A stretch of DNA of 64,000 bases from Ctena decussata (lineage: Eukaryota; Mollusca; Bivalvia; Lucinida; Lucinidae). Below, one piece after another: positions 39,001 to 41,129 of the stretch. The position numbers and the translations under genes were made by a program. A model generated the notes under the pieces. It saw only the letters and a program-made list of their open reading frames with translations. It had not been told where the DNA came from and did not search any database. Location of the stretch: the NCBI GenBank assembly GCA_963989385.1, contig OZ022499.1:82697903-82761902 (forward strand), read 5' to 3'. How positions within the stretch are numbered: the stretch's first letter is position 1; every line of letters starts with the position of its first letter.

Positions 39001-39280
39001 AAAAATCAACAGTTGATCATACCTGTCCGAAGAAGCCAATGAACATGTCCGATCTGTCAATCTCTCTAAGACATATGTTGATCACTTGAGCATTTTCTGA
39101 GGACTCAGCTGTGATACCCCACCTCATGTCAACAGCTACAAACTGTAGACCCTTGGCATTACAAGCATGATGAATCTGTGGGAAGTAGCGTTTTGTTAAC
39201 TCCTCCCTCTCCTTCTCCATACCACCAAATGGTGAAGAGAAGAAGATTTTAACCACTCTAGGATCATGTAACTTTACCAT
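2907..39280 (-). CDS. DUF4062-NACHT STAND NTPase, nephrocystin-3/TTC41-like (partial, 14 exons)
   Basis: Whole-gene entry; exons are listed one by one below. Seen in the sequence: 14 short exons (52-258 bp) that join in phase (0,0,0,1,1,0,0,0,2,0,2,2,0) with GT-AG borders to give about 649 residues with no stop. Domain order is DUF4062 (about 10-145), a basic/acidic helical linker, a P-loop (GAPGSGKS, about 264-271), Walker B (ILDGID, about 368-373), the NACHT helical part, a winged-helix-like stretch (about 522-590) and the ELPWLL segment that leads into TPR repeats in this family. Family knowledge: STAND NTPases are ATP-driven oligomerising switches; nephrocystin-3 acts at the ciliary inversin compartment, whereas many invertebrate DUF4062-NACHT-TPR paralogues are uncharacterised. 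Inference: which of these it is cannot be decided without the C-terminal half, which lies beyond base 1. Introns are 0.6-10.5 kb and packed with transposons. Confidence 0.88.
3087..3212. mobile_element. Palindromic MITE, family E (partial)
   Basis: Starts with AACCCTTAAAGC and has a central inverted repeat around TGGCTCATTATGAGCCG. Related copies at 24.98-25.20, 28.95-29.16 and 38.78-38.99 kb are longer. Confidence 0.6.
3450..3672. mobile_element. Near-perfect foldback element (arms about 105 bp)
   Basis: The left arm contains CATATTTATAAAACGACTTA and the right arm contains its reverse complement, ending with AAATATGACCCT. The arms meet at a loop near 3555-3570 (GAACAGTCTTTTTAGACTGTTC). A transcript would form a hairpin of about 220 bases. 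It sits in the intron between exons 13 and 14. Confidence 0.85.
3792..3843 (-). CDS. Exon 13: short helix (HxxLIDYFQ)
   Basis: Only 52 bases: one base plus 17 codons, phase 2 to 0, acceptor GTTTCAG, donor GAG/GTAAGG. QAHLQKLIDYFQAELKE is the 'ah..La.YF..q' helix always found between the wing domain and the ELPW segment. Too short to be found as an open frame alone; identified by splice sites, phase and motif. Confidence 0.88.
3982..4188. mobile_element. Foldback MITE, family A
   Basis: Shares the family A arms: a TGAGCC...GACA...AAAACCAACAAAGTGG left end and the complementary CCACTTTGTTGGTTTTG...GGCTCA right end, with GATCAGACTGGGC-type inner repeats. Shorter and more diverged than the 240-bp copies. 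Confidence 0.8.
4345..6602. mobile_element. Tandem-core element with 145-bp and ~172-bp repeats and terminal hairpin
   Basis: The left end near 4345 contains GCCCAAAGGGCAACAATTGCTCACCTGAG-like sequence. The core is about 6.7 copies of a 145-bp unit (CAGTGACCTTGACCTT at about 5117, 5262, 5407, 5552, 5697 and 5842), bracketed by about 172-bp units (near 4815, 5980 and 6160). The right end has an ACGGACGGACGACGG tract (6525-6550) and a hairpin, AGCTCACCTCTGAGCC / GGCTCAGGTGAGCT (6570-6600). No coding capacity. Confidence 0.82.
6872..7074. mobile_element. hAT-like MITE (TIR CAGAGCCCTAGATAAG)
   Basis: The left end is CAGAGCCCTAGATAAGAGG and the right end CTTATCTAGAGCTCTG. An internal palindrome is built from CCCTCATCTGAACCGTCTC and GAGACGGTTCAGATGAG. 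Flanked by TCTAGT on both sides. Other copies: 11.2, 19.2, 36.7 and 41.2 kb. The CAG-starting TIR is typical of hAT non-autonomous elements. Confidence 0.82.
7138..7380. mobile_element. Foldback MITE, family A (full length)
   Basis: 243 bp from ATATGAGCCGCGACACGA to TCGTGTCGCGGCTCATAT. The two halves are inverted copies containing the GCCCAGTCTGATCAGAGTC and AGACTCAGATCAGCC blocks. The best-preserved type of this family. Confidence 0.88.
7502..7983. mobile_element. Element with AGGGTTGCCA-type inverted ends
   Basis: Left end AGGGTTGCCACTT, right end CATGGTAACCCT. Both subterminal regions carry repeated CCCTGACTTTTCCCTGA and TTCCCTGA words. A small palindrome at about 7652-7712 (TAACCCTATTGCAC arms) sits inside and may be a separate insertion. 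A diverged left end recurs at about 10752-10805. Confidence 0.65.
8022..8218 (+). mobile_element. tRNA-derived SINE (family 1)
   Basis: A tRNA-like head with an A box (TAGCTCAGTGGG, about 8030) and a B box (GGTTTGAGCCC, about 8073). The body contains ACAGCCTTTCATTATCA and ATGACTGAAATACTGTTGAAAAGG; the tail is ATCATTCATCC. Related copies at 21.5, 55.6 (tail only), 57.9 and 59.1 kb (reverse). Not a functional tRNA gene: the cloverleaf is incomplete and the body is shared among copies. Confidence 0.82.
8254..8316 (-). CDS. Exon 12: end of winged-helix region
   Basis: Phase 2 to 2, acceptor ATCCACAG, donor CAAG/GTAATC. FGFSELKDAVEVKYLTDGKT corresponds to the family's 'l.f.H..lreaV..rYl.d'. Its split codons join lysine on the left and arginine on the right. 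Confidence 0.88.
8918..9062. mobile_element. Palindromic element (arms about 60 bp)
   Basis: Left arm CTTTTGATATCAAGTTTATC...ACCAGAAAC and right arm GTTTCTGGTC...GATAAACTTGATATCAAGAG are inverted copies, with ACCATGT / ACATGGT at the outer ends. The CG-richer stretch just upstream (8690-8880) holds repeated TGACGTC-like words but nothing I can name. Confidence 0.75.
9240..10225. mobile_element. 191-bp tandem-core element with GGACGG tract and hairpin
   Basis: Repeats of a unit with AGGATTATATCCAAACCACA (about 9300, 9491, 9800 and 9991; period 191 apart from a 118-bp expansion in one unit) and AAACTGTAGGAGGAGTTG. The right end is a GACGGAAGGACGGAAGG tract (10113-10160) followed by the hairpin CCGCTTTTC / GAAAAGGCGG (about 10191-10213). 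It lies in the intron between exons 11 and 12. Confidence 0.82.
9652..9753. mobile_element. 102-bp retroposed tail with 15-bp target duplication
   Basis: Interrupts the 191-bp array. AAATGACTAAGTTCA occurs at 9637-9651 and again at 9754-9768; other units have it once. The insert ends with a TTGAATAAAATATTGTTTAA stretch containing an AATAAA polyadenylation signal, as expected for the 3' end of a 5'-truncated retroposon on the + strand. Confidence 0.7.
10316..10455 (-). CDS. Exon 11: winged-helix-like region
   Basis: 46 codons plus two bases, phase 0 to 2, acceptor CTTCCCAG, donor CAA/GTAAGG. VMCSITLSRQGMSETELKTM matches the 'l.li..sr.GLsE.EL..ll' wing helix that follows the NTPase in STAND proteins. 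DHVWSPLYFAIEPMIIDQSG then resembles 'w..ll.al.p.l....g'. Confidence 0.92.
10483..10706. mobile_element. Foldback MITE, family A
   Basis: Left end ATGAGCCGTGACACAAC, right end TTGGTCTTGTCATGTC...GCTTAAAT, with the CCCAGTCTAATCAGGGTC and CTGATCAGACTGGGC inner blocks. Diverged copy. Confidence 0.8.
11216..11382. mobile_element. hAT-like MITE, degraded
   Basis: Left end GTGCTCCAGATGAGAAGG, internal GACCCCCTAATGAGGGGTC palindrome and ACAACATATG block, right end ambiguous (TTATCTGACTC). Same family as 6872-7074. Confidence 0.65.
11489..11570 (-). CDS. Exon 10: helix before the winged-helix region
   Basis: One base plus 27 codons, phase 2 to 0, acceptor CAATTTAG, donor GAG/GTAATG. IKELFGKFLQRLEEDY corresponds to the family's 'l...iL.RLE.dyg..lv' segment. 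The split codon AG/T gives serine and restores the frame. Confidence 0.9.
11921..12052 (+). repeat. tRNA-like SINE head followed by a (GT)n microsatellite
   Basis: GTAGCTCAGTGGACCAGA (A-box-like) and GTAGGTTCGAGTC (B-box-like, about 11970) suggest a short SINE head. A T-rich run and about 15 GT dinucleotides follow (12022-12050). Confidence 0.6.
12106..12203. mobile_element. AACGTTG-rich palindromic repeat
   Basis: Begins CCCACTAGGCACACGACG and continues with five or six AACGTTGATTCAACGT-type palindromic words. Similar ends are seen at 62.59-62.67 kb (CCAGCGGGCACATAACGTC) and similar words at 48.27-48.47 kb. Confidence 0.55.
12204..12890. other. Unassigned intron with A-rich low-complexity stretch
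   Basis: An A-rich tract with scattered G lies at about 12355-12420. At 12510-12600 there is a reverse tRNA-like fragment (GAGTTTCGAACTC). No exon or complete element recognised. Confidence 0.4.
12890..13034. repeat. 47-bp tandem repeat, three copies
   Basis: TATGTAAACTAAACATATGC...CATCAAGAAGTCTG repeated with a period of 47 (AAGTCTG at 12931, 12978 and 13025). A fragment (ATCAAGAAGTCTGAT) recurs at 13128 after a GC-rich hairpin-like stretch (13035-13100). Confidence 0.8.
13448..13612. mobile_element. Palindromic MITE, family B
   Basis: Left arm TTTCTGTTTGCTTCCCTAGG, centre GGAAAGAATTGCTCC...GCAAATTGTTTCC, right arm GAGAAAGAAAGCAATAG. Family B copies also lie at 18.6, 21.0, 24.2, 30.8, 32.0 and 38.5 kb. 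Confidence 0.65.
13727..13794 (-). CDS. Exon 9: NACHT C-terminal helix
   Basis: 22 codons plus two bases, phase 0 to 2, acceptor TGTTTCAG, donor AGAG/GTATGA. ELISFGYFRLLDQKIDSLI is the family's 'ELR.fG.fe.ld..i..yL' helix and follows directly on the NPLFLKITLN end of exon 8. Upstream in-frame sequence is intron. Confidence 0.9.
13850..14720. other. Intron without recognised element
   Basis: Between exons 9 and 8. Ordinary AT-rich sequence; no tandem repeat, palindrome or exon recognised. Confidence 0.4.
14946..15050 (-). CDS. Exon 8: NACHT helical domain
   Basis: 35 codons, phase 0 to 0, acceptor TTTTCCAG, donor AAT/GTAAGT. Reads KTLAASGKELSPGQLERVV and then NPLFLKITLN, the 'gK.Ls..ql..l......NPLfL...l.EL' motif of NACHT proteins. 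A longer open frame (14848-15063) overlaps it but is a shadow; only this frame joins exons 7 and 9. Confidence 0.92.
15225..15490 (+). mobile_element. tRNA-derived SINE (family 2), forward
   Basis: Head GTAGTTGAGTAGTTAGAGTG; the body includes CTCTGTCAACCCAGCAGT, GAGAGGGATGGGCTCTGCCT and ends GGCTATGGGAAACC. Copies in reverse orientation lie at 19.88-20.13 and 27.39-27.57 kb. Confidence 0.7.
15679..15850. mobile_element. Foldback MITE, family A, truncated on the right
   Basis: Starts TGAGCCGCGACAGGACAAAA and runs to CTGATCAGACTGGGCGG, then stops; the right terminal repeat is missing. The flank (15843-16020) is an AT-rich unit ending GCCATCTTGGATGG that resembles 17140-17240. Confidence 0.78.
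16310..17135. mobile_element. ~150-bp tandem-core element with GGACGG tract and hairpin
   Basis: Three or more units with ACCACATGCACATCTTC (about 16627, 16773, 16929) and GTAGGAGGAGTTGCGGGGAC. The right end has a GGACGGACGGACGGATGG tract (17025-17085) and a CCCTCCGCCTACGTCGGGTG hairpin-like terminus (17107-17128). Related in plan, and partly in sequence, to the 9.2-10.2 kb element. Confidence 0.78.
17140..17690. mobile_element. Tandem-unit element ending near GACAGAGG / AAAGCAGGTGAG
   Basis: Two or three loosely repeated units (GGCCATCTTGGATAG at about 17231, GGCCATCTTGAATTC at about 17520) ending in GAGCGGATGGACAGAGGG and a weak hairpin CGCCTTGC / GCAGGTGAG. Probably another tandem-core element, more diverged. 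Confidence 0.5.
18003..18161 (-). CDS. Exon 7: NACHT strand after Walker B (sensor region)
   Basis: 53 codons, phase 0 to 0, acceptor TTTCTAG, donor GTA/GTAAGT. Contains WIPENFPTSTVVVVSTLSSD, matching the 'WLP..lP..vrlvvStl..' strand of NACHT/STAND proteins, where the serine/threonine near the strand end acts as a sensor. It ends MESLSLDSQQEMCV, equivalent to 'v.pLs..er..lv'. Confidence 0.92.
18371..18484. mobile_element. Palindromic MITE, family C
   Basis: CTCAAACTACCGATATCTCA and its inverse flank a centre of TTTTCTTGTCACAGAAAATT. The second copy is at 32.68-32.89 kb. Confidence 0.75.
18622..18812. mobile_element. MITE family B, diverged
   Basis: AAAATGGCAGCGTTTTTGC, CCCTGTTTGCTTCTCTTG and GAGCTGCTTCCCCTGAGAG match the family B ends and inner words; the palindromic centre is degraded. 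Confidence 0.6.
18917..19161 (-). CDS. Exon 6: NACHT Walker B
   Basis: 245 bases, phase 1 to 0, acceptor CCTTTCAG, donor CAAG/GTAAAT. The peptide begins ITHILLRLVDEFQF (helix after Walker A), passes through an acidic, low-conservation stretch (SESKSDEGLNFEDEGE) and ends with TPAIILDGIDKV. The hydrophobic run followed by LDGID is Walker B with its catalytic-region acids. This is the largest exon after exon 1. Confidence 0.92.
19195..19376. mobile_element. hAT-like MITE
   Basis: Left end CAGAGCTCTAAATAAG, right end CTTATCTAGAGCTCTG, central palindrome CATCTGAACCATCTC / GAGACAATTCAGATG. It lies just upstream of exon 6 (34 bp from its acceptor). Confidence 0.8.
19485..19593. mobile_element. Palindromic MITE, family D
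   Basis: ACCCCTAATGTGCTTA ... TTCATTTGGGACAAATGGAA ... TAAGCACATTAGGGT: an almost complete palindrome of 109 bp. Copies at 40.57 and 40.92 kb. Confidence 0.8.
19880..20130 (-). mobile_element. tRNA-derived SINE (family 2), reverse
   Basis: Read on the minus strand the head is GTCGAGTGGTTAGAGATGC with the B box GGTTTGAATTGCC, and the tail is CTGAGCTATGGGAAACC. Apparently complete relative to the 15.2 kb copy. Confidence 0.7.
20755..20895 (-). CDS. Exon 5: NACHT P-loop (Walker A)
   Basis: Starts after the pyrimidine-rich acceptor ATTCTAG; the split alanine codon (G/CC) makes it continuous with exon 4. It encodes NPEPMLVTGAPGSGKSALL: the Walker A box GxxGSGKS that binds the ATP phosphates. A second strand YAVVYHFVGFAEASA follows, equivalent to 'HFVG..p.S.d' of the family. 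Ends in phase 1 at GCAG/GTACGG. The frame stays open to an upstream TAG acceptor at 20932, but using that would break the reading frame with exon 4. Confidence 0.92.
20976..21210. mobile_element. Palindromic MITE, family B (well preserved)
   Basis: Arms AGGGTAACTTTATCAGGGG / GTTGTTTCCCTTAG..., centre AAGAATTTGCTCCTGTAGGA / GAGCAAATTCTTTTC. It lies just upstream of exon 5. Confidence 0.78.
21489..21665 (+). mobile_element. tRNA-derived SINE (family 1)
   Basis: Head GGTAGCTCAGTAGGTTAAGC; body ACAGCCTTTCATTATCACCC and ATGACTGAAATATTGTTGAA. The B box is mutated (CCAGGTTAAAGCT), so it is unlikely to be transcribed by Pol III. Confidence 0.78.
22130..23720. mobile_element. Two head-to-tail ~155-bp tandem-core elements
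   Basis: Nine units with ATGACCTGTTCTACATATCT (about 22250, 22395, 22550, 22705, 22870, 23025, 23230, 23400, 23555; period about 155). An ACGGACGG tract plus hairpin occurs twice: 23100-23180 (CCCCGAACCTTTCGGTCCGGG) and 23637-23716 (CCCCCGAACCTTCCGGTCGG), so the first terminus is followed directly by more core units. The reading frames here are repeat artefacts. Confidence 0.82.
23838..24117. mobile_element. Foldback MITE, family A, with internal duplication
   Basis: TTCAGCCACAACACAAC to TTTTGTCATGTCACTGCTCA. The segment AGACTCAGATCAGCCTGGGC...CCCCCTAG is present twice (about 23887 and 23929), which makes it longer than other copies. Confidence 0.78.
24183..24422. mobile_element. Palindromic MITE, family B
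   Basis: GAAGGTAAATGGATACAACT ... CTTCCTGTTTGCTTCCC ... GAGTTGCTTCCCCTGAG, with the GCAAATCCTCTCCTTTC centre. Confidence 0.7.
24523..24765. mobile_element. Foldback MITE, family A (full length)
   Basis: 243 bp, ATATGAGCAACGACACGA to TTGTCGTGTCGCGGCTCATA; both arms clear. Confidence 0.86.
24975..25200. mobile_element. Palindromic MITE, family E
   Basis: Left end TTAACCTTTAAACTGCC, centre CAGTATGAG between AGATGGCT- and CCGCTTCATCT-type arms, right end TTTGGCTCTTTAAA. It abuts exon 4 within 16 bp on the downstream side. Confidence 0.72.
25216..25405 (-). CDS. Exon 4: helical segment before the NACHT P-loop
   Basis: 63 codons plus one base, phase 0 to 1. Acceptor ATCCAG, donor CAAG/GTATCA. 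The peptide holds MFEAIMKYLNDI (helix), then HDSFLASRCNIFVGGEKFL, which matches the 'HeaFa.sR..vYvGre.yl..L' motif placed just before the P-loop in DUF4062-NACHT proteins. It joins in phase to exon 5. A large inverted-repeat transposon ends about 37 bp upstream of the acceptor. Confidence 0.9.
26160..27295. mobile_element. Tandem-core element (~178-bp units) inside the 3.3-kb element
   Basis: Left end AGCTGTCGCCTGACAGC hairpin (about 26163-26180) followed by ATAGCTCGCCTGAATAGG. Units share TCTAACTACAGTGCAAGTAT (about 26755, 26932, 27111) and CTTGACATCAAGGTCA. The right end has a GGACGCGGAC-rich tract (27197-27245) and a hairpin CCTGAAC / GTTCAGGCGAGCTA. Confidence 0.8.
27386..27575 (-). mobile_element. 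SINE family 2 fragment, reverse
   Basis: TTCCCATAGCCTAGTGGC, GGAGCCCATCTCTCCTTTCG and CTCACTACTCGACTAC correspond to the 19.9-20.1 kb copy, with an internal deletion. Confidence 0.62.
28947..29160. mobile_element. Palindromic MITE, family E (well preserved)
   Basis: TTAACCCTTGATGCGCC ... GGCAAACAGTGTAGATCCAG, a TGGCTCATTATGAGCCA centre, the inverted arm, and TTTGGTCCTTTAAGGGTTA at the right end. Confidence 0.82.
29682..29922. mobile_element. Foldback MITE, family A
   Basis: AGAGCCATGACATGACAAAA to TTTTGTCATGTCATGACTCA, inner blocks intact. Confidence 0.82.
30770..30985. mobile_element. Palindromic MITE, family B
   Basis: GTGAATGGATATACTTTCAT at the left, centre GAATTTGCTCCTCTAGGAGC / AAATTCTTTCC. 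Upstream 29930-30770 holds nothing I can assign. Confidence 0.72.
31216..31454. mobile_element. Foldback MITE, family A
   Basis: TTGAGCCGCAACACCACAAA to TTTTCTCGTGTCATGGCTCA. Confidence 0.83.
31652..31785. mobile_element. Foldback MITE, family A, internally deleted
   Basis: Only about 134 bp: GCACCACGGCATGACAAAAC to GGCTTTGTCATATTACCACT. The inner tract between the two arms is missing after TTGCCCAGTC. Confidence 0.7.
31950..32200. mobile_element. MITE family B
   Basis: ACTTCCTGTTAGTTTTCCC, GGTCTACTCTTGAAGAG and GTGGTTCCCCTGAAAGTGG match the family; the centre is AAATTTGTTCCGCACAAATT. Confidence 0.65.
32202..32420. mobile_element. Palindromic MITE, family F
   Basis: AGGGTTGAGTCTGGTAACTT at the left and ATCCGACTTGACCCTACT at the right. 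Subterminal GCGGGTGAATTCGGACA words and a GACAGCTCATCATGAGCCG centre. Second copy at 47.67-47.91 kb. Confidence 0.78.
32681..32892. mobile_element. Palindromic MITE, family C (long copy)
   Basis: Starts TCAACTCTCAATATG, ends CCAGATATCGAGAGTTGA; the inner palindrome TCTCAAACTACTGGTATC / GATATCAGTAGTTTGAG is clear. Confidence 0.78.
32925..34593. mobile_element. Complete tandem-core element (~320-bp units)
   Basis: Left end AGGGCCAATGGCCCTATATC hairpin (32932-32951) then GCTCACCTGAG. The core repeats AAGTTGCCATAGCAACCAA (about 33243, 33390, 33713, 34037, 34360). The right end has a GGACGGACTGACGGACGG tract (34499-34535) and hairpin AGCTCACCTGTGAGCC / GGCTCAGGTGAGCT. Both ends carry hairpins and GCTCACCTG words. 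Confidence 0.85.
34993..35229. mobile_element. Foldback MITE, family A, diverged
   Basis: GGGCTGCCATACAACAAAAC to TTTGTCAAGATGCGGCTCA. Immediately left is a hAT-MITE remnant (TAAGGGGTCACAACATATG, 34976-34993). Confidence 0.74.
35374..35505. mobile_element. Palindromic element, family G
   Basis: GGTTATTAAACTTGAGAATA...CACTGATTGGCTGCTTC, a short loop GAGCATGTGCTC, then the inverse, ending CTCAAGTTTTATAACC. Arms about 60 bp, nearly identical. Second copy at 36948-37080. Confidence 0.88.
35821..35847 (-). CDS. Candidate 27-bp microexon between exons 3 and 4
   Basis: Nine codons (TSIYGKDVY) between an ATAG acceptor and an excellent GTAAGT donor, phase 0 to 0, so it would fit between exon 3 and the next certain exon. 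Against it: the intron to exon 3 would be only 43 bp, shorter than usual for an animal, and the acceptor has a weak pyrimidine tract. The strong donor may instead belong to an unrecognised alternative exon. Held only as a possibility. Confidence 0.2.
35891..36028 (-). CDS. Exon 3: linker after DUF4062
   Basis: 46 codons, phase 0 to 0, acceptor TTGCAG, donor AAG/GTATGT. The peptide is highly charged and helical (KYRAESEHAAKLLDDLKQKV near its end), matching the 'YRA..E..KL..LK..I' segment that follows DUF4062 in the family. Relatives usually have about ten more residues before the next helix, so a short exon may be missing between this one and the exon at 25.2-25.4 kb. Confidence 0.85.
36322..36561. 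mobile_element. Foldback MITE, family A
   Basis: AGGAGCCACGACACGACAAA to GCTTCTGTAGTGTTGCTGCT; the right arm is diverged. Next to it, 36610-36715 is a right-half remnant of family E (TTTTGTCGTCTGTTTAAAGG). Confidence 0.76.
36718..36908. mobile_element. hAT-like MITE
   Basis: CAGCTCCAGATAAGAGGAGG to CCTCTTCTATCTGGAGC, with CCCCTCATTAGAATGGTCTC / ACAGTTCAAATGAGGGG inside. Confidence 0.74.
36948..37080. mobile_element. Palindromic element, family G, beside exon 2 donor
   Basis: GGCTATAAAACTTGAATACA...ATTGGCTGCTTCTGAGCAC / GAAGCAGCCAAT...TAAGTTTTATAACC. Its right tip is only about 10 bp from the exon 2 donor at 37091. Confidence 0.86.
37092..37268 (-). CDS. Exon 2: second half of DUF4062
   Basis: 59 codons, phase 0 to 0. 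It opens with RYGWNG, which directly continues the FFGQ end of exon 1 in the way DUF4062 proteins read (GxRYGW). It contains TELEFLHGFLNN, the acidic helix that follows in the family, and ends LPATLLFRDK, the strand that usually closes the domain. The acceptor is TTGTTAG and the donor is AAG/GTTTGG. Inverted-repeat elements begin only about 10 bp downstream of the donor and 22 bp upstream of the acceptor. Confidence 0.9.
37291..37531. mobile_element. Foldback MITE, family A, beside exon 2 acceptor
   Basis: TGTGCCGCTTCACAATAAAA to TTTTGGCGTGTCGTGGCTTA. Only about 22 bp separate it from the exon 2 acceptor, so it lies where the branch point of intron 1 would be expected. Confidence 0.8.
37700..38440. 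mobile_element. Diverged tandem-core element with hairpin end
   Basis: Loose repeats around GGCAGGGG-AGATAACCC (about 37780, 37935, 38070). The right end has a GGATGGACGTAC...GGATGGACGGACAC tract (38349-38378) and a perfect hairpin TACCCCGCCAC / GTGGCGGGGTA (38409-38436). Confidence 0.72.
38535..38775. mobile_element. MITE family B
   Basis: TTTTCTGTTTGCTTCCCTGG ... GAGTTGCTTCCCCTGAAAC ... ACCCATTCACCTTAAAC. Confidence 0.68.
38776..38991. mobile_element. Palindromic MITE, family E, beside exon 1 donor
   Basis: TTAACCCTTAAAGCGCC ... GGTGGCTCATTATGAGCCAC ... TTTAAGGGTTA. It ends about 30 bp from the exon 1 donor. Confidence 0.82.
39023..39280 (-). CDS. Exon 1: start codon and first half of DUF4062
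   Basis: 86 codons, ending in phase 0 at a CAG/GTATGA donor. The ATG has A at -3 and G at +4, and the same frame is closed by TGA 18 bases upstream, so this is the likely start. The peptide has the DUF4062 hallmarks: a KIFFSSPFGGMEKERE strand-loop-helix (about residues 11-26), then VDMRWGIT (about 48-55), INICLREIDRS (about 67-77) and MFIGFFGQ at the end. DUF4062 is typically the N-terminal domain of NACHT/STAND proteins. An untranslated first exon further upstream is possible but not visible. Confidence 0.9.
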
Positions 39281-39437
39281 CTTCAGCCTTGTACATCAGT
39301 TTATAATTGCAATGTATCTCGTAAATAAAGCTGGCTTTTGCATAGTTGTAGCTGATGTAACAAAAGTTGACACTTGTCAAGAAGTAGCTTTAGCTGAAAA
39401 CACAAACTAACTTTTTGAATGTGAAACCTAGAAGTTA

Positions 39438-40207
39438 AGGTGGTGATTTGTGGTAAATGCAAAAATCTGCATAAAACCATCAAGAAAATGACATATCTTT
39501 CTGAAAGTAAGCAGATTTCTTATTTTAATTGTTCTTTACAGTTTAGACTACAAAGAAGAGGTACATGCTGCTTAAAAACTTGTTTTTATAAGGAAAGTTC
39601 CAAGGGTTATTTTTATGTGCAGAAATCTAAAAAAAATAACTTATTATTTGTTCCAACTCTTTCTCAAATTGTAAGGTAGACCAGATGAAAACGGTAGCTT
39701 AATCTCAAATGTTCAACCATGTACAAGGAGCATGTACACTGGATGCATTCAATAAGTATAGGGTAGGCAAGCATGCCTATATTACACCTACAATATAGAT
39801 ACTTAGATAGGTATGTAAATGAAATTGTTCATCCTTGATAGGATGTGTTTTTTGACAAAAATTCGTACACAGACAACATCTTTTTTATCTGCTCAGCCTG
39901 ATAATACGTGAAAGAGTTGGAAAAAATAACTGCTAGGACACTCTTCATAATGCAATAAGGTACCCTCAGCACTTGGTATATTTTCAATAACACTACTATT
40001 ATTTTAGATTTCTGCGCAGAAAATTACCCTTTGAATTTTCCTTATAAAAACACTTTTTTAACATCAACAAATCCTGCATTTTGGGGTTCTAAATGATGTG
40101 AAATGACATACAGAAGGCATATGCTAAGTTTTGGGAAGATCAGTTGTATTTTCAGCGTTTTATGCAGATTTTTGTCTCTGCCCCAAATCAGTGATTATCA
40201 CCACCTT
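39438..40207. mobile_element. 770-bp element with TAAGGTGGTGAT inverted ends (family H)
   Basis: Left TAAGGTGGTGATTTGTGG, right AGTGATTATCACCACCTTA, likely TA target duplication. Longer inner arms share AAAAATCTGCATAAA / TTTATGCAGATTTTT and ATTTCTGCGCAGAAAATTAC. It lies about 160 bp upstream of the start codon, within the presumed promoter side of the gene. A second, interrupted copy runs 57.2-60.6 kb. Confidence 0.82.
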
Positions 40208-40567
40208 ATGGGAACAGCAAAGGCAGTTATCATTTTATCTAAAAAGTAAAAAATGTCAGTCCTAGCACATGGTATTTGGAATGCTCAAGAAAAAAGATCT
40301 GACCCCACCGCTTTTCTCTTGGATGATCTCATGGTTTTCGCATCACATAAAATTAGCAACAAGAAGATCTGAACAGCAATGACTACATACTTTCCGTTTA
40401 AGTTGTCAAATACAAAAACAACAAAACCCACAATAAAATCAGGAAAAAAGTCTTGCAGTATTGATGGTTATGCAATGTCCCCGCTTAGTATCATAAGAAT
40501 GCAGATGCAAAAATCTAGTTACAAAGTAAAACTAGAAGACATTTCCAAGATCTCCTCATTCAAAATA

Positions 40568-40674
40568 CCCCAAATGAGCTTAAGTATTGGGACACCTAAA
40601 AAAATAAATTTTCCATTTGGGACAAATGGAAAATTAATTTTTTCAGGTGTCCCAATATATATGCACAATTCGGT
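40568..40674. mobile_element. Palindromic MITE, family D
   Basis: CAAATGAGCTTAAGTATTGG, centre TTCCATTTGGGACAAATGGAA, right TATATGCACAATTCGG. The open frame across it is not a gene. Confidence 0.74.
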
Positions 40675-40919
40675 ACTATATAGAGGGAGACTAGGGAGAA
40701 ATAGTCTCCTTGCAGGATCAAACTTCTCACTGTTTTTTGGAGATGAAGGAGATGTTTAAACGTACAAAATATATAGGCAAGGATGAAAAAAAGGCAGAAA
40801 CTTCTCTCTATTAAATCGGGAGAATGCACTGATACAGATTTTGAAGACAGCTTACCAACAAAATTGAAGACAGGTCACCAACACTGTTAAAGACAGCTGA
40901 CTGACAAAATCATATAGTG

Positions 40920-41021
40920 TACCTTAATGTGCGTATATATTGGGACACCTGAAAAAATAAATTTTCCATTTGGGACTAACGGAATTTTTTTAAGTGTCCC
41001 AATATTTAAGCACATTAGGGG
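40920..41021. mobile_element. Palindromic MITE, family D
   Basis: TACCTTAATGTGCGTATATA ... TTCCATTTGGGAC ... TATTTAAGCACATTAGGGG. Confidence 0.76.
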
Positions 41022-41129
41022 TATTTATACATAATTATGCTGACGTTAGGACTGCTTTAGTTTTTAAAATGTAAAAAAAAAATGATTGTTTCAGTTCCTG
41101 GTCTTTGCATACTTTTTACTTTTAAAATG

